DNA of 64,000 nt from Smittia aterrima (lineage: Eukaryota; Arthropoda; Insecta; Diptera; Chironomidae), in the NCBI GenBank assembly GCA_033063855.1, contig CP093831.1, positions 12,524,001 through 12,588,000 on the forward strand, in the 5' to 3' direction. Below the pieces are notes generated by a model. That model was not told where the DNA came from. It saw only the letters and a list, made by a program, of their open reading frames with translations, and searched no databases. Below, one piece after another: positions 1 through 11,367 of this stretch. Both the position numbers and the translations under genes were made by a program. How positions within the stretch are numbered: position 1 is the first letter of the stretch; each line of letters opens with the position of its first letter.

Positions 1-2682
1 AGAAGTTCAGATGCAGTTTGCTTTACTCGAATTTTCACGGCAGTGAGCTCGTCTATAGCATTCTCGTCAGGGACCATTGATGACTCAATGTTCTCCTTCA
101 CTTCTTCTTGACTGAGAGTGTCTGCTTTGGCGGCTTCTTGATCTGAAGCTTCTTTGGTCTTGTCTAATCCTTTGTTATTTTTCTTCTCAGCTTTCAGTTT
201 CTTTCTTTCTTCTTTCGTCATCTTCTTTTTCTCTAAGTCAAGATTTTTGCACTTTTCAACACGATCGAGAACTTTTGATGTTCGCAAGACAGTCTTGTTC
301 GTAATTGGAAGAATTTCAAAAGCTTTCATCATTTCGATTGCAAGTTCCAAATCAGGAATTGAACTTTTGAGATTCAGATCAAACATCCATTGATAAAGAA
401 GCTTTAATCCGTTGTAATCCAAGAAGAGACGACAGCATGGCAAATCGCCAGTGACGAGAATCTTCAACAAACGGCTTCGAGCAGCTGCATTCTTAGCTCG
501 TACAATCAATCGACTGAGACGAAGAGTGTGAGCTCGGTTCTTAAGACCTGACTCGGTAAGATCGTTGATTTCTCCTTCAATTTCCAAATCTTCGAAAATT
601 TCTTGTCGTTTCTTGAGACGATTCGCAACTTTCTCAGCAGCTTCACGTTTCTTCAAAGACTTCTTAGCATCATCATCGGAGTCAGTTTCATCCTTAATTT
701 CCTGTTCAGGCTGAGATATGTCCAAAGTAGTTTTGGGCTTTCTACCTTTGCGAGCTTTAGTTTTCTTCGGTTTCGAGTCGTCGATCTCAGGACTTTCAAC
801 AGCGTCTTCTTCTTCGTCTTCGAGAGGATTTTCTCCAATCCAACCACGACAATTAACAGCCGCACAATAACACTTTTGAGCTTCCTTTCCGTAACGTTGA
901 TATTGGTAATCGAAAGTGATCTCTTCGCCAGCTTTAATGTCTTTCCTGCTGAAGAATCCAACGCGAAGCTCACCATTTACTGTCCATTTCTGTGTTTCCG
1001 CATTGGGATCACAGCTGTGATTGATGAAACGAGAGATGTTTCCTTTCTTGGTGGCGTCAATGATTGCGTTGCTTTTCAGAGCCATGAAGTAGTAATGAAT
1101 ATTTTTGTTCTCGGAATACTTCTTTGCTCGTTTCTCGAACTGCTTGTTGTCAAGGACTTCTCCAACATATTCGATGATAAAAGTTTCTGCAGCGATGTCA
1201 TGAACGGCTCTTATACCAAATCCCTTGCTAACAGTATCGAAGACTGTGCATTCGGAGTAATTATATCGTTGGAACTGCTGGTTGTCGCAATATTCGCCGC
1301 ATCTACATTTTTGGCCGCACTCAATGTACAGCAAGCGATTGATACAGTTGTATTGGCAACCAAGTTCGCCACTCTTCACTTCTTCTGCTGTAATTGTACA
1401 GTCGCATTTCATTGTTTTATTGACTTTGCAAACTTTCTTGTCTGACTTCCTCAAATAAATGTTGTCGCGTATGATCTCGAAGCGCTTCAGTCTCTCGTCT
1501 GTGTGATGAACGTTCATCATAATTTCGACAGGTCTCGCTACGACTTCTCGCTTAATTTCGATATTAGCTGTTGACACTTCTACAGTGGAGCTTTGAGATT
1601 CAACAGTTTCGGCTTGAGTATTCTCAACAATAGCAATCGGAGCTGTATCGATTTTAATTGGTGCTGTATCAAGATGAATGCTTTGAAGTCTTCGAGATCT
1701 TCTCACAAACGGAGCATCGTCTTCGATGTCCATTAAATCAAATGGAATGTCTGCAACGGATTGGTCAACTGGTTCCGTCAATTCGATTTTTTCGTCTTTA
1801 ACTATGATTTCTTCCTGCTTGACTTCCGCGTTTTGAAATGGTTTCTCCTTTTCTTGAACTTCCTCCAAGGGTTCTTCTGGAGCTGAAGACTGCTCAACAT
1901 AAATTTCACTCATCTCAATGTCATCATCAGTAACTTTGACCTCATCGTTTGTTTCTTCTGCTACATTTGACACCAATACGTCAGGTATCTGTACTTCTGG
2001 TCTTTCGTTGAGAACAACTTCTCCCATTTGTTGTTCAAGATTTTCCAAAGTCTGTGGTGAGTTGTTCTCCACAATAAGAGAGTCCTCAACTACATTTGGT
2101 AGATCTGGAGGGGTCAAACATTCAATTTGTTGAATTGATTCTTCTTCGATTATCTTATCTTCAGGTTCGATCAACTGTTCTGTTATCGGTTCAACTGAGA
2201 CTTCTCCAGTTTGTTCAGTAGGTTCTGGAACTTCCGAATCGTAACTTACGATCTCCGAGATGGCTGCGTCTTGATTGACTTTTTCAACATTTGAAGCTAA
2301 AAAGCTTTGCTCACTAACTAAGGAATCAGTCAAATCGTCTACATCAGCTACAGTGCTCGAACTTTCATCGAATTCTGCATCATTTATCGATTGAAGTGAA
2401 TCTGAAATTTACAACTTTAATATTGTTTGTACAACATTTATTCATTGGCACTTACTTCTTCCTCTCGTGCTTCGTCTTGCTGGCGGTGCTTTACCAACCG
2501 CTTTTGCTTCAGTCTCAACATCAGATTTTTTCTTGCGGCCTCTCTGAATTTTAATATTTAAAACATTCAGTAATCTCTTTTAAAGAATATCGATCATTCG
2601 TTATGACATTACTCACCTTTCCTGATGTAGCTGCTGTTGCTGTAGCAGCAGGAGTTTTACCTGAACGAGTTTTGCGTTCCAT
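1..2682 (-). CDS. Set2: Set2 histone H3 lysine-36 methyltransferase (3' part outside window)
   Basis: Nuclear enzyme that methylates H3K36 during RNA polymerase II elongation (family knowledge). Coding exons on the minus strand are 2682-2617, 2543-2456 and 2401 to the window edge; both introns have GT-AG ends and frame is kept across them. About 852 residues are visible. The N-terminus has an AT-hook-like RGRKKK just after residue 22, then a long acidic low-complexity region to about residue 380. An AWS domain follows (from KCDC near residue 383), then SET with RFINHSCDPN near residue 512 and FDYQYQRYGKEAQKC near 548, then post-SET (CYCAAVNCRGWIG, about 562-574). Downstream, LDYNGLKLLYQWM matches the region after post-SET in human SETD2, which separates this gene from NSD and Ash1 types. 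The WW and SRI domains expected at the C-terminus would lie beyond position 1. The start codon is the only in-frame ATG before exon 1 is lost upstream. Confidence 0.95.
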
Positions 2683-2815
2683 TTATTTATTTTGTCACTA
2701 ACTTTCTCACTCGAGTGCGTTCAAGCTTTTGTTAATTCAGTAAAAAAAAGAGTGAGTTTAGAAGAAGATAACAAAAAGAAAACATATTAAGTTAAATTGG
2801 AAATAAATAATTAAA
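2683..2815. promoter_or_regulatory. Shared head-to-head promoter interval of Set2 and the ZAD zinc-finger gene
   Basis: Only 133 bp separate the two divergent start codons, so both 5' leaders and both core promoters must fit in or overlap this interval unless there are undetected 5' exons. I see no clear TATA box for either gene. This is inference from gene spacing. Confidence 0.55.
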
Positions 2816-5800
2816 ATGGACCTAAACGTCCAAACAACCAATCTCAAAACATGTCGCACTTGCTTACGCGTGCACAAAACGAGAAAGGAACTGATTTACA
2901 TTTTCAATTTTGATGAAACTTTGCCATATCAAAAATTGAAATTTTCTGAAATGCTAAGTTCGATTTCTAATCACGCCGTGAGTAAATGAGATCCAAAGAA
3001 ATCAAAATTATAACGATCATACTTTCAGGTTGAAGAACGTGATGCTCTGCCAAAAAGAATTTGCATCATTTGCCTTCAGCAAATTCGATCGGCGTATTTT
3101 TTCAAAGTTCAAGCTGAAAACTCATACAGTGTTTTGCTTGGACAAGTAAGATCATCTAACCTATCGCAAACCATCAAAGAAGAATTGCCTTCAACGAGTA
3201 ACCATGAAGAAATGCTCGTAGAAATTGAACCGTAAGATTAATAAGAATCTTTTCGAACGAATCTCATCAACTATCCTCTTTTATTTAGACCAAAGCTACA
3301 AGACCACTTGAATACAACTGCTCACATCGAAAATGAAGATTCTCTCAGTGACATTATCGTCTATGATCCCGGTTTTAGTGAAGCAGAAGAGGAGCATGAA
3401 AATGGCATTCAAGTATCTCATCCGACAACATCAATAAGCAATGCTGCTACACCTGATATTGATGATAGGGAATTTTCTGACTACGAAATTGCTGTTGAAC
3501 GTCAAAAAGCAGAATCTCAATTGCAGGAACTACTTGAACTTGAATGCAATGTTTGTCATAAGCAAATGATCAGCAGAACAGCTTTACTTCGTCATAAGAC
3601 AAAACATCATTCACAAAGCAACTGCAAACACTGCAGAAAACGGTTTGGAAGCAATTTTCATCTTAAAACTCACATTCGATTCAAGCATCCAGACAAGTTT
3701 GATGAGTTTCGATTGAATGGTCAGATCAATGCCGTCGTGCAGGTGGAAGCACTTCCAGATCTTCTTGATTGCGATAATTGCGGATCAAAATTCCTAGACA
3801 AAGAATCTCTTTACCGACACCACTCGCATTGCGACGGAAAATGTCTAGAATGCTCAATGATAATTCCTCACAAAGAGTTCTATTTCAAACATTTGGCAGC
3901 TGAGCATAAAATTGTTGTAGAGGAAAATACTTTATTAGAATGTCCATTCGGCTGCACTGACAAGTTCATCTCATCGAAAGTATTAGAACTCCATGTTCAG
4001 AAGAAACATCCAGAAAATGAGACGGAATCTGAGATTGCTGGTAGTATTACCGAGACAGAGGAAAGCAATAGCACTGATTCATTCTTGAAGTGTTCCGTAT
4101 GCAATGCCACCTTCTGGTCGCAACGTGGGCTCTCTCATCATATGCGAAGTGTTCATCATTTCGGCTCCCCGAATGCAGAACATGCGAAACTGCCATTGAA
4201 GACGAATTCGCCGACTTACACGAAAGAAGAATTCATAGAACGTTTCATTGTTAAGAAATCAAATGATTTTGTTCGATGCACAGCCTGCAAGACGGATATT
4301 GTTAAAAAGAGCGTTTATGTTCATTTAAGACAAAAACATTCTTCGATACAACCTTTCCGCTGTGAGCTTTGCCCTGAAGCCTTTTTCCGTAGCGACTATC
4401 GTCAACGGCACATGAAATATCAACATCGAGATAAATTCAACTGCACCAAATGTGATCTACAATTCGATCGAACCTACAAGTATGACGCGCATATGGTTTT
4501 CCATGGAGTTACAGCGAAGAATTTTAAACCACACGAAGGGCAAGATCTCTACGACTTACCAACAAATAACATGAAGTTCGTTGAAGATCCAAATACACAC
4601 GATTATTCGATAGAGTATCCTCGTCGAATGAGCTCAACAAGTAACTGCAGCTCGTCCAACAACGGAAGTTTAATTATTGCTGAAGCTAGTATGACCAAGG
4701 ATGAGTTCACTGCGAAGCATTTCAAGTTTAACGGCGACAATGATGCTCGATGCTTGGTTTGCCAACAAGACTTGAAAATTGGAAGCATTATTTCTCACTT
4801 GCTATGGAAGCATGCAACAAAAAAACCTTTAAAGTGCGCATTCTGTAATGAGAGAGTTGTGAAAGCCAATGCAAGAATTTCTCATATGGCCCGCTTTCAT
4901 CCGACCGAATATAAATGCTCTCGTTGTCAAATGCAATTCTGCAAGCACGCTGAGTTGAAAAATCACAGCTTTGAATGTCACAAATTGAGAATCCCATTTC
5001 CACCAGCTGCCGGAGAAGAGAGAGATTTGACATTTGGTGAAATTAGATTTTTGTCTCATCCGAACGAAGAAGAAGTTATTGAAGAACAGGAAAACGTTGA
5101 GCAAGAACCATCTACAAACGAAGCTAATTTCGTTTGTCAATATTGCGCGAAGCAGTTCACAAGTTCGAAAAATCGTCAACTTCACATAAGTCACAAACAT
5201 CGTGATATCCTCACCAAATCAGTTTCAAAGCAAATCAACTCAGAAAACTTTTCCGATGCTATGACCTTTGACAGTTTCCGAAAGAAATTTGTCCAGCATG
5301 TGGATCATTTGAACATCAAATGTCTCGTCTGTCATAAAATATTAAAGAAAAAGAACTTTGGAAGTCACATGAAAGCGCGTCACGCTACTACAGGAGCCTT
5401 CAAATGTGCACTATGCACAAATGATTTCTTCCGTCCAGAGCATCGAATTCAGCACATGGCGCAAGACCATTGTGGAATGTTCTTCTGCGGCGAGTGTAAT
5501 ATCCAATATTGTCGGAATTCTCGATATGCGAAGCACATGAAAGAATTACATTCTATCGACATTGATGGTCCAACAACGGACGAGTGTGAGGTTGATTTAT
5601 TATTGTATGAGTTGAAGTTCGTTCCACGCTCTAACAACATGGAAATGCGAAACAACGAATCGTTAGATGAAGACGAATTTCCTGAACTTGATGGTGAGGT
5701 TGAGCATTTGGAAGTACAAGTTGATGTTGCTACCGATGAAGTCCAACAAGAAGAAGGATTAAATCGTGAGGACTTTATGAAGACATACATAAAAGTCGTA

Positions 5801-8800
5801 AATAGGGAAATACGAAAATGCCTCGCTTGCGATAAGAAAATGTTAAAGAGATCGATATACAATCATCTATTGTCACATCATGCCGCAACTCAAGCATTCA
5901 AATGTCCTTTCTGTGATCTCCGACTCGGAAGGGCTCCAGAAAGAATGCGTCATATACAGACATTCCACCCTGATGAATACAAGTGCCATGACTGCGGTGT
6001 TCAATTTCATCAGCACTCACTTTTCGCTAATCATATGCTGGAAGAGCATAACGAAACCTCAATTGCTGACAAGGCTGAAGGAGAAGAAGAAGATCTTGAT
6101 ACCAACGATATAAAATATTATGCAACATTGACAGGAAGCAACAATAACAGTTACCAGGACGATGACAGCTCTATGACTGAATCCTTTACAAATAATGAAG
6201 CGTCGACATCAACCAATGAAAATTTCTTAATGCCATCGATCAAGCAGGAGCCAACAACATCGGGAGCAATATTGCATTCTATATTTGGTAACCAAGAGAG
6301 TTTCACTTCTGTGACCAACTCTTCAGAAGTTGAATACGAATACAATGAATTCAAGTCAAAATTCATTAAAAGCTATGATAGTGACAACTTCAAATGTATA
6401 CCATGCAATCGCATTGTCATCAAGACATCTGTTTGTGCTCATTTGAGATTATGGCATGCTATTACAATGAGCTACAATTGTGAACTATGCTCAGAAGGAT
6501 TCCAAAGATGTGATTATCGCCAACGGCACATGAAGTCCGCTCATGGAAAAGATTTCACGTGTATTATTTGTAATATACAATTCTATCGATCTGTTTTATA
6601 TCGAAACCACATGCGACTCAATCATCAAGAAATTGTCGACGTCCCCGAACGTAAAACAATCGAACAAATCGATCCACCTCTTGAGACCTTGAAGTTCGTT
6701 AAGGAAATTTCATCGAATAGAGTAAGCTAGTGTTTGCTTGAAATAGAATGACAAATTAACTTTTATTTATTACAGCAGAAAAGAACTAGACTATCGTCTA
6801 TTGATCAACCAATTGATGTTCCAGCTGAAGGTTTAACATTTGACGAATTTTACGCCAAGCACGTCAAAAATTGCGGCACCTATGTGATGTGCCAAGTTTG
6901 CGATGTATCGCTTACCAAATTTTCTGTAAAAAGTCATGCTAAACGTTTCCACGCCACAACTAAACCTTTCTTCTGCGAGTTGTGCAGCCATGGCTTCAAT
7001 AAAACCGAAGACAGAAAGCAGCATATGGCAACGGTAAATTTTATTATTTCTTATGACGAGAGCTTTAAATAATTATTTCTTTTATTTCCATCAGGTTCAT
7101 TCTGGGCAATTTAAATGTTTCCCGTGCAACATACAGCTCCACACGACATGGTGAGTTGTTCAACAAAATTAATCTTGAAAATACTTAAAATCCTTTATCG
7201 TGGTAGCTCCTACATCGAGCACATGCAGGTCATGCACAATGAGTCATCATCAATACGGCCTTTGAAAAAAGCAATTGAAATCGATGTTCCGATCGAACGT
7301 TTGAGGTTCGCTCCAATAATCAATGATAAGAAACTAATCGTATCAACAAGCACGGTAAGGTTTGAAATTAAATTAAATTCGTTTTATTAAATTTTTACTT
7401 TCTTTCACAGAGTAACGCATCAACAAATGGAATGACTAGCAAGACAAAAGTTTTTGTTGAGAAAGGTTTATACAGCCGCGAAGAATTCTATTCAAATTTC
7501 TTCGAAGACACCGTCATTGGCGGCGAGAAGAAGACGAAATGTACAGCGTGTCACAAGACGTTTTCTTCGCAGAACAAAGTTTTCCATGTCTACAGCAATC
7601 ATTCACTTCAAAAGCCACTAAAATGTGAACTGTGCCCAAGTAAATTCTTCTTCCTCTCAAAGCGAGTGAACCACATGATGACGCATCATCCTACTGACTA
7701 TAAATGCAAACACTGCCCACAACAACAATTTGATAGAGCTAATCTTTATATCGAGCATATGCAGCAACTTCATGGAGAAGTCATTGATATTCCAACGTTT
7801 GATGATGCGGAAGTCGAGATTCCTGCCGATCAGTTGAGATATACAAAGGATGTGACATCTGTTCAAGCAATTGCACAAAAACGACGCAACAGTGTGGATT
7901 TACCAAGAATGAAGCGTCGCGAATCAATATTGGTTAGTGAGTCTGACACATCAACTAACTCTGAACCGATGGTATGTGGAGGATGTCAAACCACTTTCGA
8001 TTCATCTCGAGCATTAAGAACTCATATACGTAATTACGCTAATGGGTGTGCCAATTCTGTGGTAAACGAACTTGAAAAGATCAAAGAAGAGAAAATAGAG
8101 CCAGCATTCCAATGCGATCAATGCGAAAAGAAGTGCTTATCTTTGGTAGCTCTAAATTCTCATAAGAAGTTCAAACATGGAGACTATGTGAAGAAATCGG
8201 ATGTTGTGAAGAAATCGGATGTAGTGAAGAAATCGTATGTTGCGAAGAAGTTTTCTGATAAAAACAAATTCGATGTTCACTGTGATATTTGTAATTTCTC
8301 GTCCTACCGTCGAGATTACGTAGAGCATCATGTTCGGCAAATGCATAATCCTGAATTCCAATGCCAAATTTGTCAGAAAACATTAAGCAACTACGTTTTT
8401 TACATGTATCACATGCACGATACACATCCGAAAGCTCGTAACCATTTCCGAGCTCCTCACAAATGCAACCAATGCTACAAACAATTTATTAGCGACCAGA
8501 GCTTAGAATCTCATTTGATGATGCACAAAACAGAAGTCGAAAAAGAGAATAGTTGTAAAATGTGCGGAGTTGTCTATCATAATGCTGAAGGAATCGAGTT
8601 TCATCAACAATGGCATTCTCATAAGTCAATGCAACATTTCGTTGAAAACATTTTGAAGAAAGGTAAGATTGTGGTCAAAACAGAACCAATCGAACAAGAA
8701 GCAATCGAATCAGCAGCATCATCTGAGGTGGAATCGCAAAATAATGATCCATTTGTAAATATGATGAGAAAGACAATTGAAGAACCAGCAAGGAAAAGAA

Positions 8801-9576
8801 CGAAACTCTCTGAAGCAGCAGAATTGCAGATGAAAGAGCCAGAACCAACTGTTGTAGCACCAAGCGAGGAAGATAAGCTCGACTACCTGAAGTTTATTTC
8901 TCAAGTTGACGGTCTCTACAAATGCGGAATTTGTGGTAAAACGAAGCAATTACGTAAAGGGATGCTGCATCATTTGAAGCAACACGACGAGGTTCCTTCA
9001 TATGATTGCCATTTGTGTCCCGAGAAATTCGTGTTCAAGAAGAAATATGATAAACATTTGGAATGCCATGCGAATGACGAGAATTTCGGCAAAGAACAGA
9101 TCGACGTCGATGAACATCCAAAGTTTCAAGAAGTAGCGGTGAAGATTGAACCTATAAAGTGCGAAATTTGTGAAAGCTCTTTCAAGTTGAAGATAATGTT
9201 GAACCGACACAATCAGCAATGGCACAACGAATCAAATCCTAATAAGCATCTTCCTGTGAGCGAACAAAAAGCAAAAAAAGAAGAAAAAGTTCTTGATGTC
9301 CCTTCAATCAAACTCTTGAAATGCAAACATTGCGCGGAAGCTTTCATTCAGCCGTCAGAGCTGGAGCATCATCTCAATGAAAATCACATGTCGGATGCTG
9401 TTGAAGAACAAATAGAGGAAGAAGCATCTGATGCACTTGAACAAGAAAAGACTGAATCATTTCCTTGCGACAAATGCAAATTTGTTTTCAATGAGCACAA
9501 ATTTTTGGAAAATCATCAAAAGTTCTTCTGCGTTTTTGGCCAGGCCAGAACAGAACAAGTTGTTAATGAACAATAA
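2816..9576 (+). CDS. Giant ZAD-type C2H2 zinc-finger protein, about 2,141 residues, seven exons
   Basis: Probable nuclear DNA-binding protein; its target is unknown. Exons are 2816-2977, 3029-3231, 3289-6721, 6776-7033, 7095-7150, 7207-7354 and 7411-9576, all with GT-AG introns of 51-61 bp and continuous frame. An N-terminal ZAD domain is shown by two CxxC pairs (C13/C16 in CRTCLR, C66/C69 in CIICLQ); ZAD domains dimerise insect zinc-finger proteins. About six ordinary fingers follow in residues 175-425, then seven copies of a three-finger module (residues about 435-1565, separate entry). About eleven more fingers fill residues 1605-2130; the last ends H..C rather than H..H. Acidic and Ser-rich linkers separate the modules. 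The total is about 38 fingers, far more than the usual 4-10 of ZAD proteins (from memory). The start was chosen because the ATG opens directly into the ZAD domain. I do not recognise a named orthologue. Confidence 0.9.
4226..7845 (+). repeat. Seven tandem copies of a three-finger protein module inside the ZAD gene
   Basis: Approximate genomic spans: 4226-4591, 4700-5065, 5270-5629, 5768-6124, 6344-6703, 6842-7315 (contains two introns) and 7480-7845. Each copy opens with an (E/D)xF-type motif, then finger A with spacing C-x2-C-x11-H-x4-H. A non-TGEKP linker follows, as in HATTKPFFC, HATKKPLKC and HSSIQPFRC. Finger B typically ends RxxHM, finger C carries CxxCxxQ(F/Y/L) and usually ends HMxxxH, and an acidic tail closes with L(K/R)F or similar. 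The similarity is clear at protein level but diverged in DNA, so this is an old duplication array. Confidence 0.88.
8188..8250 (+). repeat. 18-nt in-frame tandem repeat in the ZAD gene
   Basis: About three and a half copies of an 18-nt unit (GTGAAGAAATCGGATGTT and variants) encode a VKKSDV-type hexapeptide from about residue 1680, in the linker between two zinc fingers. The first two copies are near identical and the later ones diverge (SDV to SYV, VKK to AKK). This is likely replication slippage and polymorphic in length. Confidence 0.85.
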
Positions 9577-9710
9577 TCTCGCTCCCTAAACATAAAACAT
9601 TTTTTTTTTCAATTTTATTTTTCTCATTAAAATATTTCTGTTGAGACTAAAATTAGAACATTTTATCATTAAAAGAATCAGAAATATTCAAGAAATAAAA
9701 ACTTTAGTTC
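9577..9710. terminator. Overlapping convergent 3' ends (polyadenylation signals)
   Basis: An AATAAA on the plus strand at 9694-9699 fits the end of the zinc-finger transcript. An AATAAA on the minus strand (9619-9614) fits the end of the secreted-protein transcript. Each signal lies beyond the other gene's likely 3' end, so the two mature mRNAs are predicted to overlap in antisense by roughly 100 nt. Confidence 0.55.
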
Positions 9711-11111
9711 TCAAAAAATAATGATCAGCTTGATAAGCAACGAATCGTTTTTGATATAATTTGCTAGGAGATGAATACTGTTTGGGACAAGAAAGTTATC
9801 TGTCTCGGTGTTCCAGTAAACTGGAGAAATCAGATCGTGATTTGGCTTTGATTGATCCATAATTGCGAAACTGTATTGAAAGAGCTTTTCTTCAGCGATC
9901 TCTTGAAAGACTAAGCCACCATCCGAAATCTCAATTTCCATTTTATCAGCTTTCTCGACATTTGCAAGATGCTCAATGTCGAGAATAAGGTTTTGGTCTT
10001 CAAATTGACGAAGAATGGCTCTGACTCTCAAGAACAATCCTTTGACGTTAAAAACGTGACTGAACACTTCGTTTTTCTTTGCGTTGAGGAAAACTTTTGG
10101 GAAATTTTCTAGTCTCCAGTAATAAGTGTATTCGTTCGTAGCCGGCACTGGCTCAGGAGCGGATGTAGTTGTCGTGATAGGAGCTTGAGTTGTAGAAGTA
10201 GTTTGTTCTGTTGGTCTAGGAATTCTGCTTTTGTTCGATTCAAGTGATTTTAGTTTATCTCTCATGACAACTTCGGGTTGCTTGAAAGGTTGCTGAGTAG
10301 TTGGAACGATTGGTTTCTGTGTCGTTACGTTCTTAGTGTAATTAGGTCTCTCTATTGGTTTATCAGTAAACGTTTGATGAACATTATTTTGATTGTAACT
10401 TGGTTGAGGTTCTCTTTGATTTGGAGGATTGTAGCTATTCTGATAATAATTGTCTTGATAATATCTCTGACGAGGTTGATTGTAATGAGAATTCCTTGGT
10501 AAAAGATCTTGAATCATCAATTTCAAGTAGTACAACTCATCATGTAGTCTTGATTCAATACGAGCCAAGTTTTCTTTCAAATCAGTCATGTCCTCTAAAA
10601 GAAAAATTATATTTCCAACTGAAATTAAGTTGATGAAACCACTCACTCGTTGAGCAGAAGCCTTCAAGCTTTTTTGAGAAAGTTGCTTGAGCGGAAGCTT
10701 TTATGTCTCCGCTCGTGATTGTACACTGGGCCATTTGTGTTTCTTTTGGCAATCCCTTCTCTTTATCCACGCTGCGAACAATCAAAGGTTTCTCCTGTGA
10801 ACTTTCTTTATCAGAGTTTTGCAGCTGATCTGAAAACATGAACAGAAGCCGGTAGTTACACAAAGCGCGCGTTTTATTTTGTAAATAAAAAAGTATTTTT
10901 AGTCGACAGAAAATATTCCTGATTTCCTTCTTATCCGCTCTGTCTCGAGTTATTTTTGGAAACTGGTTCATAATACTTTTAATTTTGTCATTTTGAACTT
11001 TTCACCAGACAACGCGTGTCCAATCACTTATTTTCACTTACCCTCAGTCTGCTCAGTAAGGCTTACTAAGGCCATAGCTGATAGTATGCAAATGATTGGT
11101 TTTAATCTCAT
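9711..11111 (-). CDS. Secreted protein with coiled coil, Q/Y-rich and T-rich linkers and a C-terminal MATH/TRAF-like domain
   Basis: Predicted extracellular protein of 378 residues; I do not recognise the gene. Exons are 11111-11042, 10829-10647 and 10594-9711, with GT-AG introns and kept frame. Residues 1-23 form a signal peptide with a hydrophobic core (IICILSAMALVSL). Two cysteines in exon 2 (AQCTIT and EGFCST) could form a disulphide. A heptad-like helix of about 30 residues (LKENLARIESRLHDELYYLK) opens exon 3. It is followed by an N/Q/Y-rich stretch and a Thr/Pro-rich, possibly O-glycosylated stretch. The C-terminal 140 residues begin YYWRLENFPKVF and include FSHVFNVKGLFLRVRA, matching the WxIxNF and strand pattern of MATH/TRAF-C domains. 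The C-terminal pattern NDSLLIKLII fits the last MATH strand. The domain call is moderate; the secretion call is firmer. Confidence 0.7.
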
Positions 11112-11297
11112 ATTGAATTTTAAACTTCAGACTCCACGTTTAAAAGATTTCCTCAAAAGAAAATCAACTTGTCAACGTCGAGCATCAAAAATAAACTGAA
11201 AATAAATCGAGAGTCGAGAGCTGAAAATGAATAAAAGCAACGCGTGGTAGCAAAATTGTCAAGACAGTTCCTGGTGTTGCAATTAAACAATAAAATG

Positions 11298-11303
11298 TTT
11301 ATT
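11298..11303 (-). terminator. Polyadenylation signal of RpL22
   Basis: AATAAA on the minus strand lies 65 nt past the RpL22 stop codon and before the start of the downstream secreted-protein gene. Confidence 0.6.
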
Positions 11304-11367
11304 CAAAGATCTCAAGCGATGGAATTTAATTACAATGTCGCAACACTCTTCTCTCTGGGCGATGTGC

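Noticed and set aside
603..1445. 280-codon open frame on the plus strand
   Set aside because: It is antisense to the SET and AWS region of Set2, whose minus-strand frame matches SETD2 closely; the plus-strand protein is Phe/Ser-rich with no family resemblance.
4603..9225. Several minus-strand frames of 60-137 codons
   Set aside because: They are shadows of the zinc-finger coding sequence, with Cys/His codons read in reverse.
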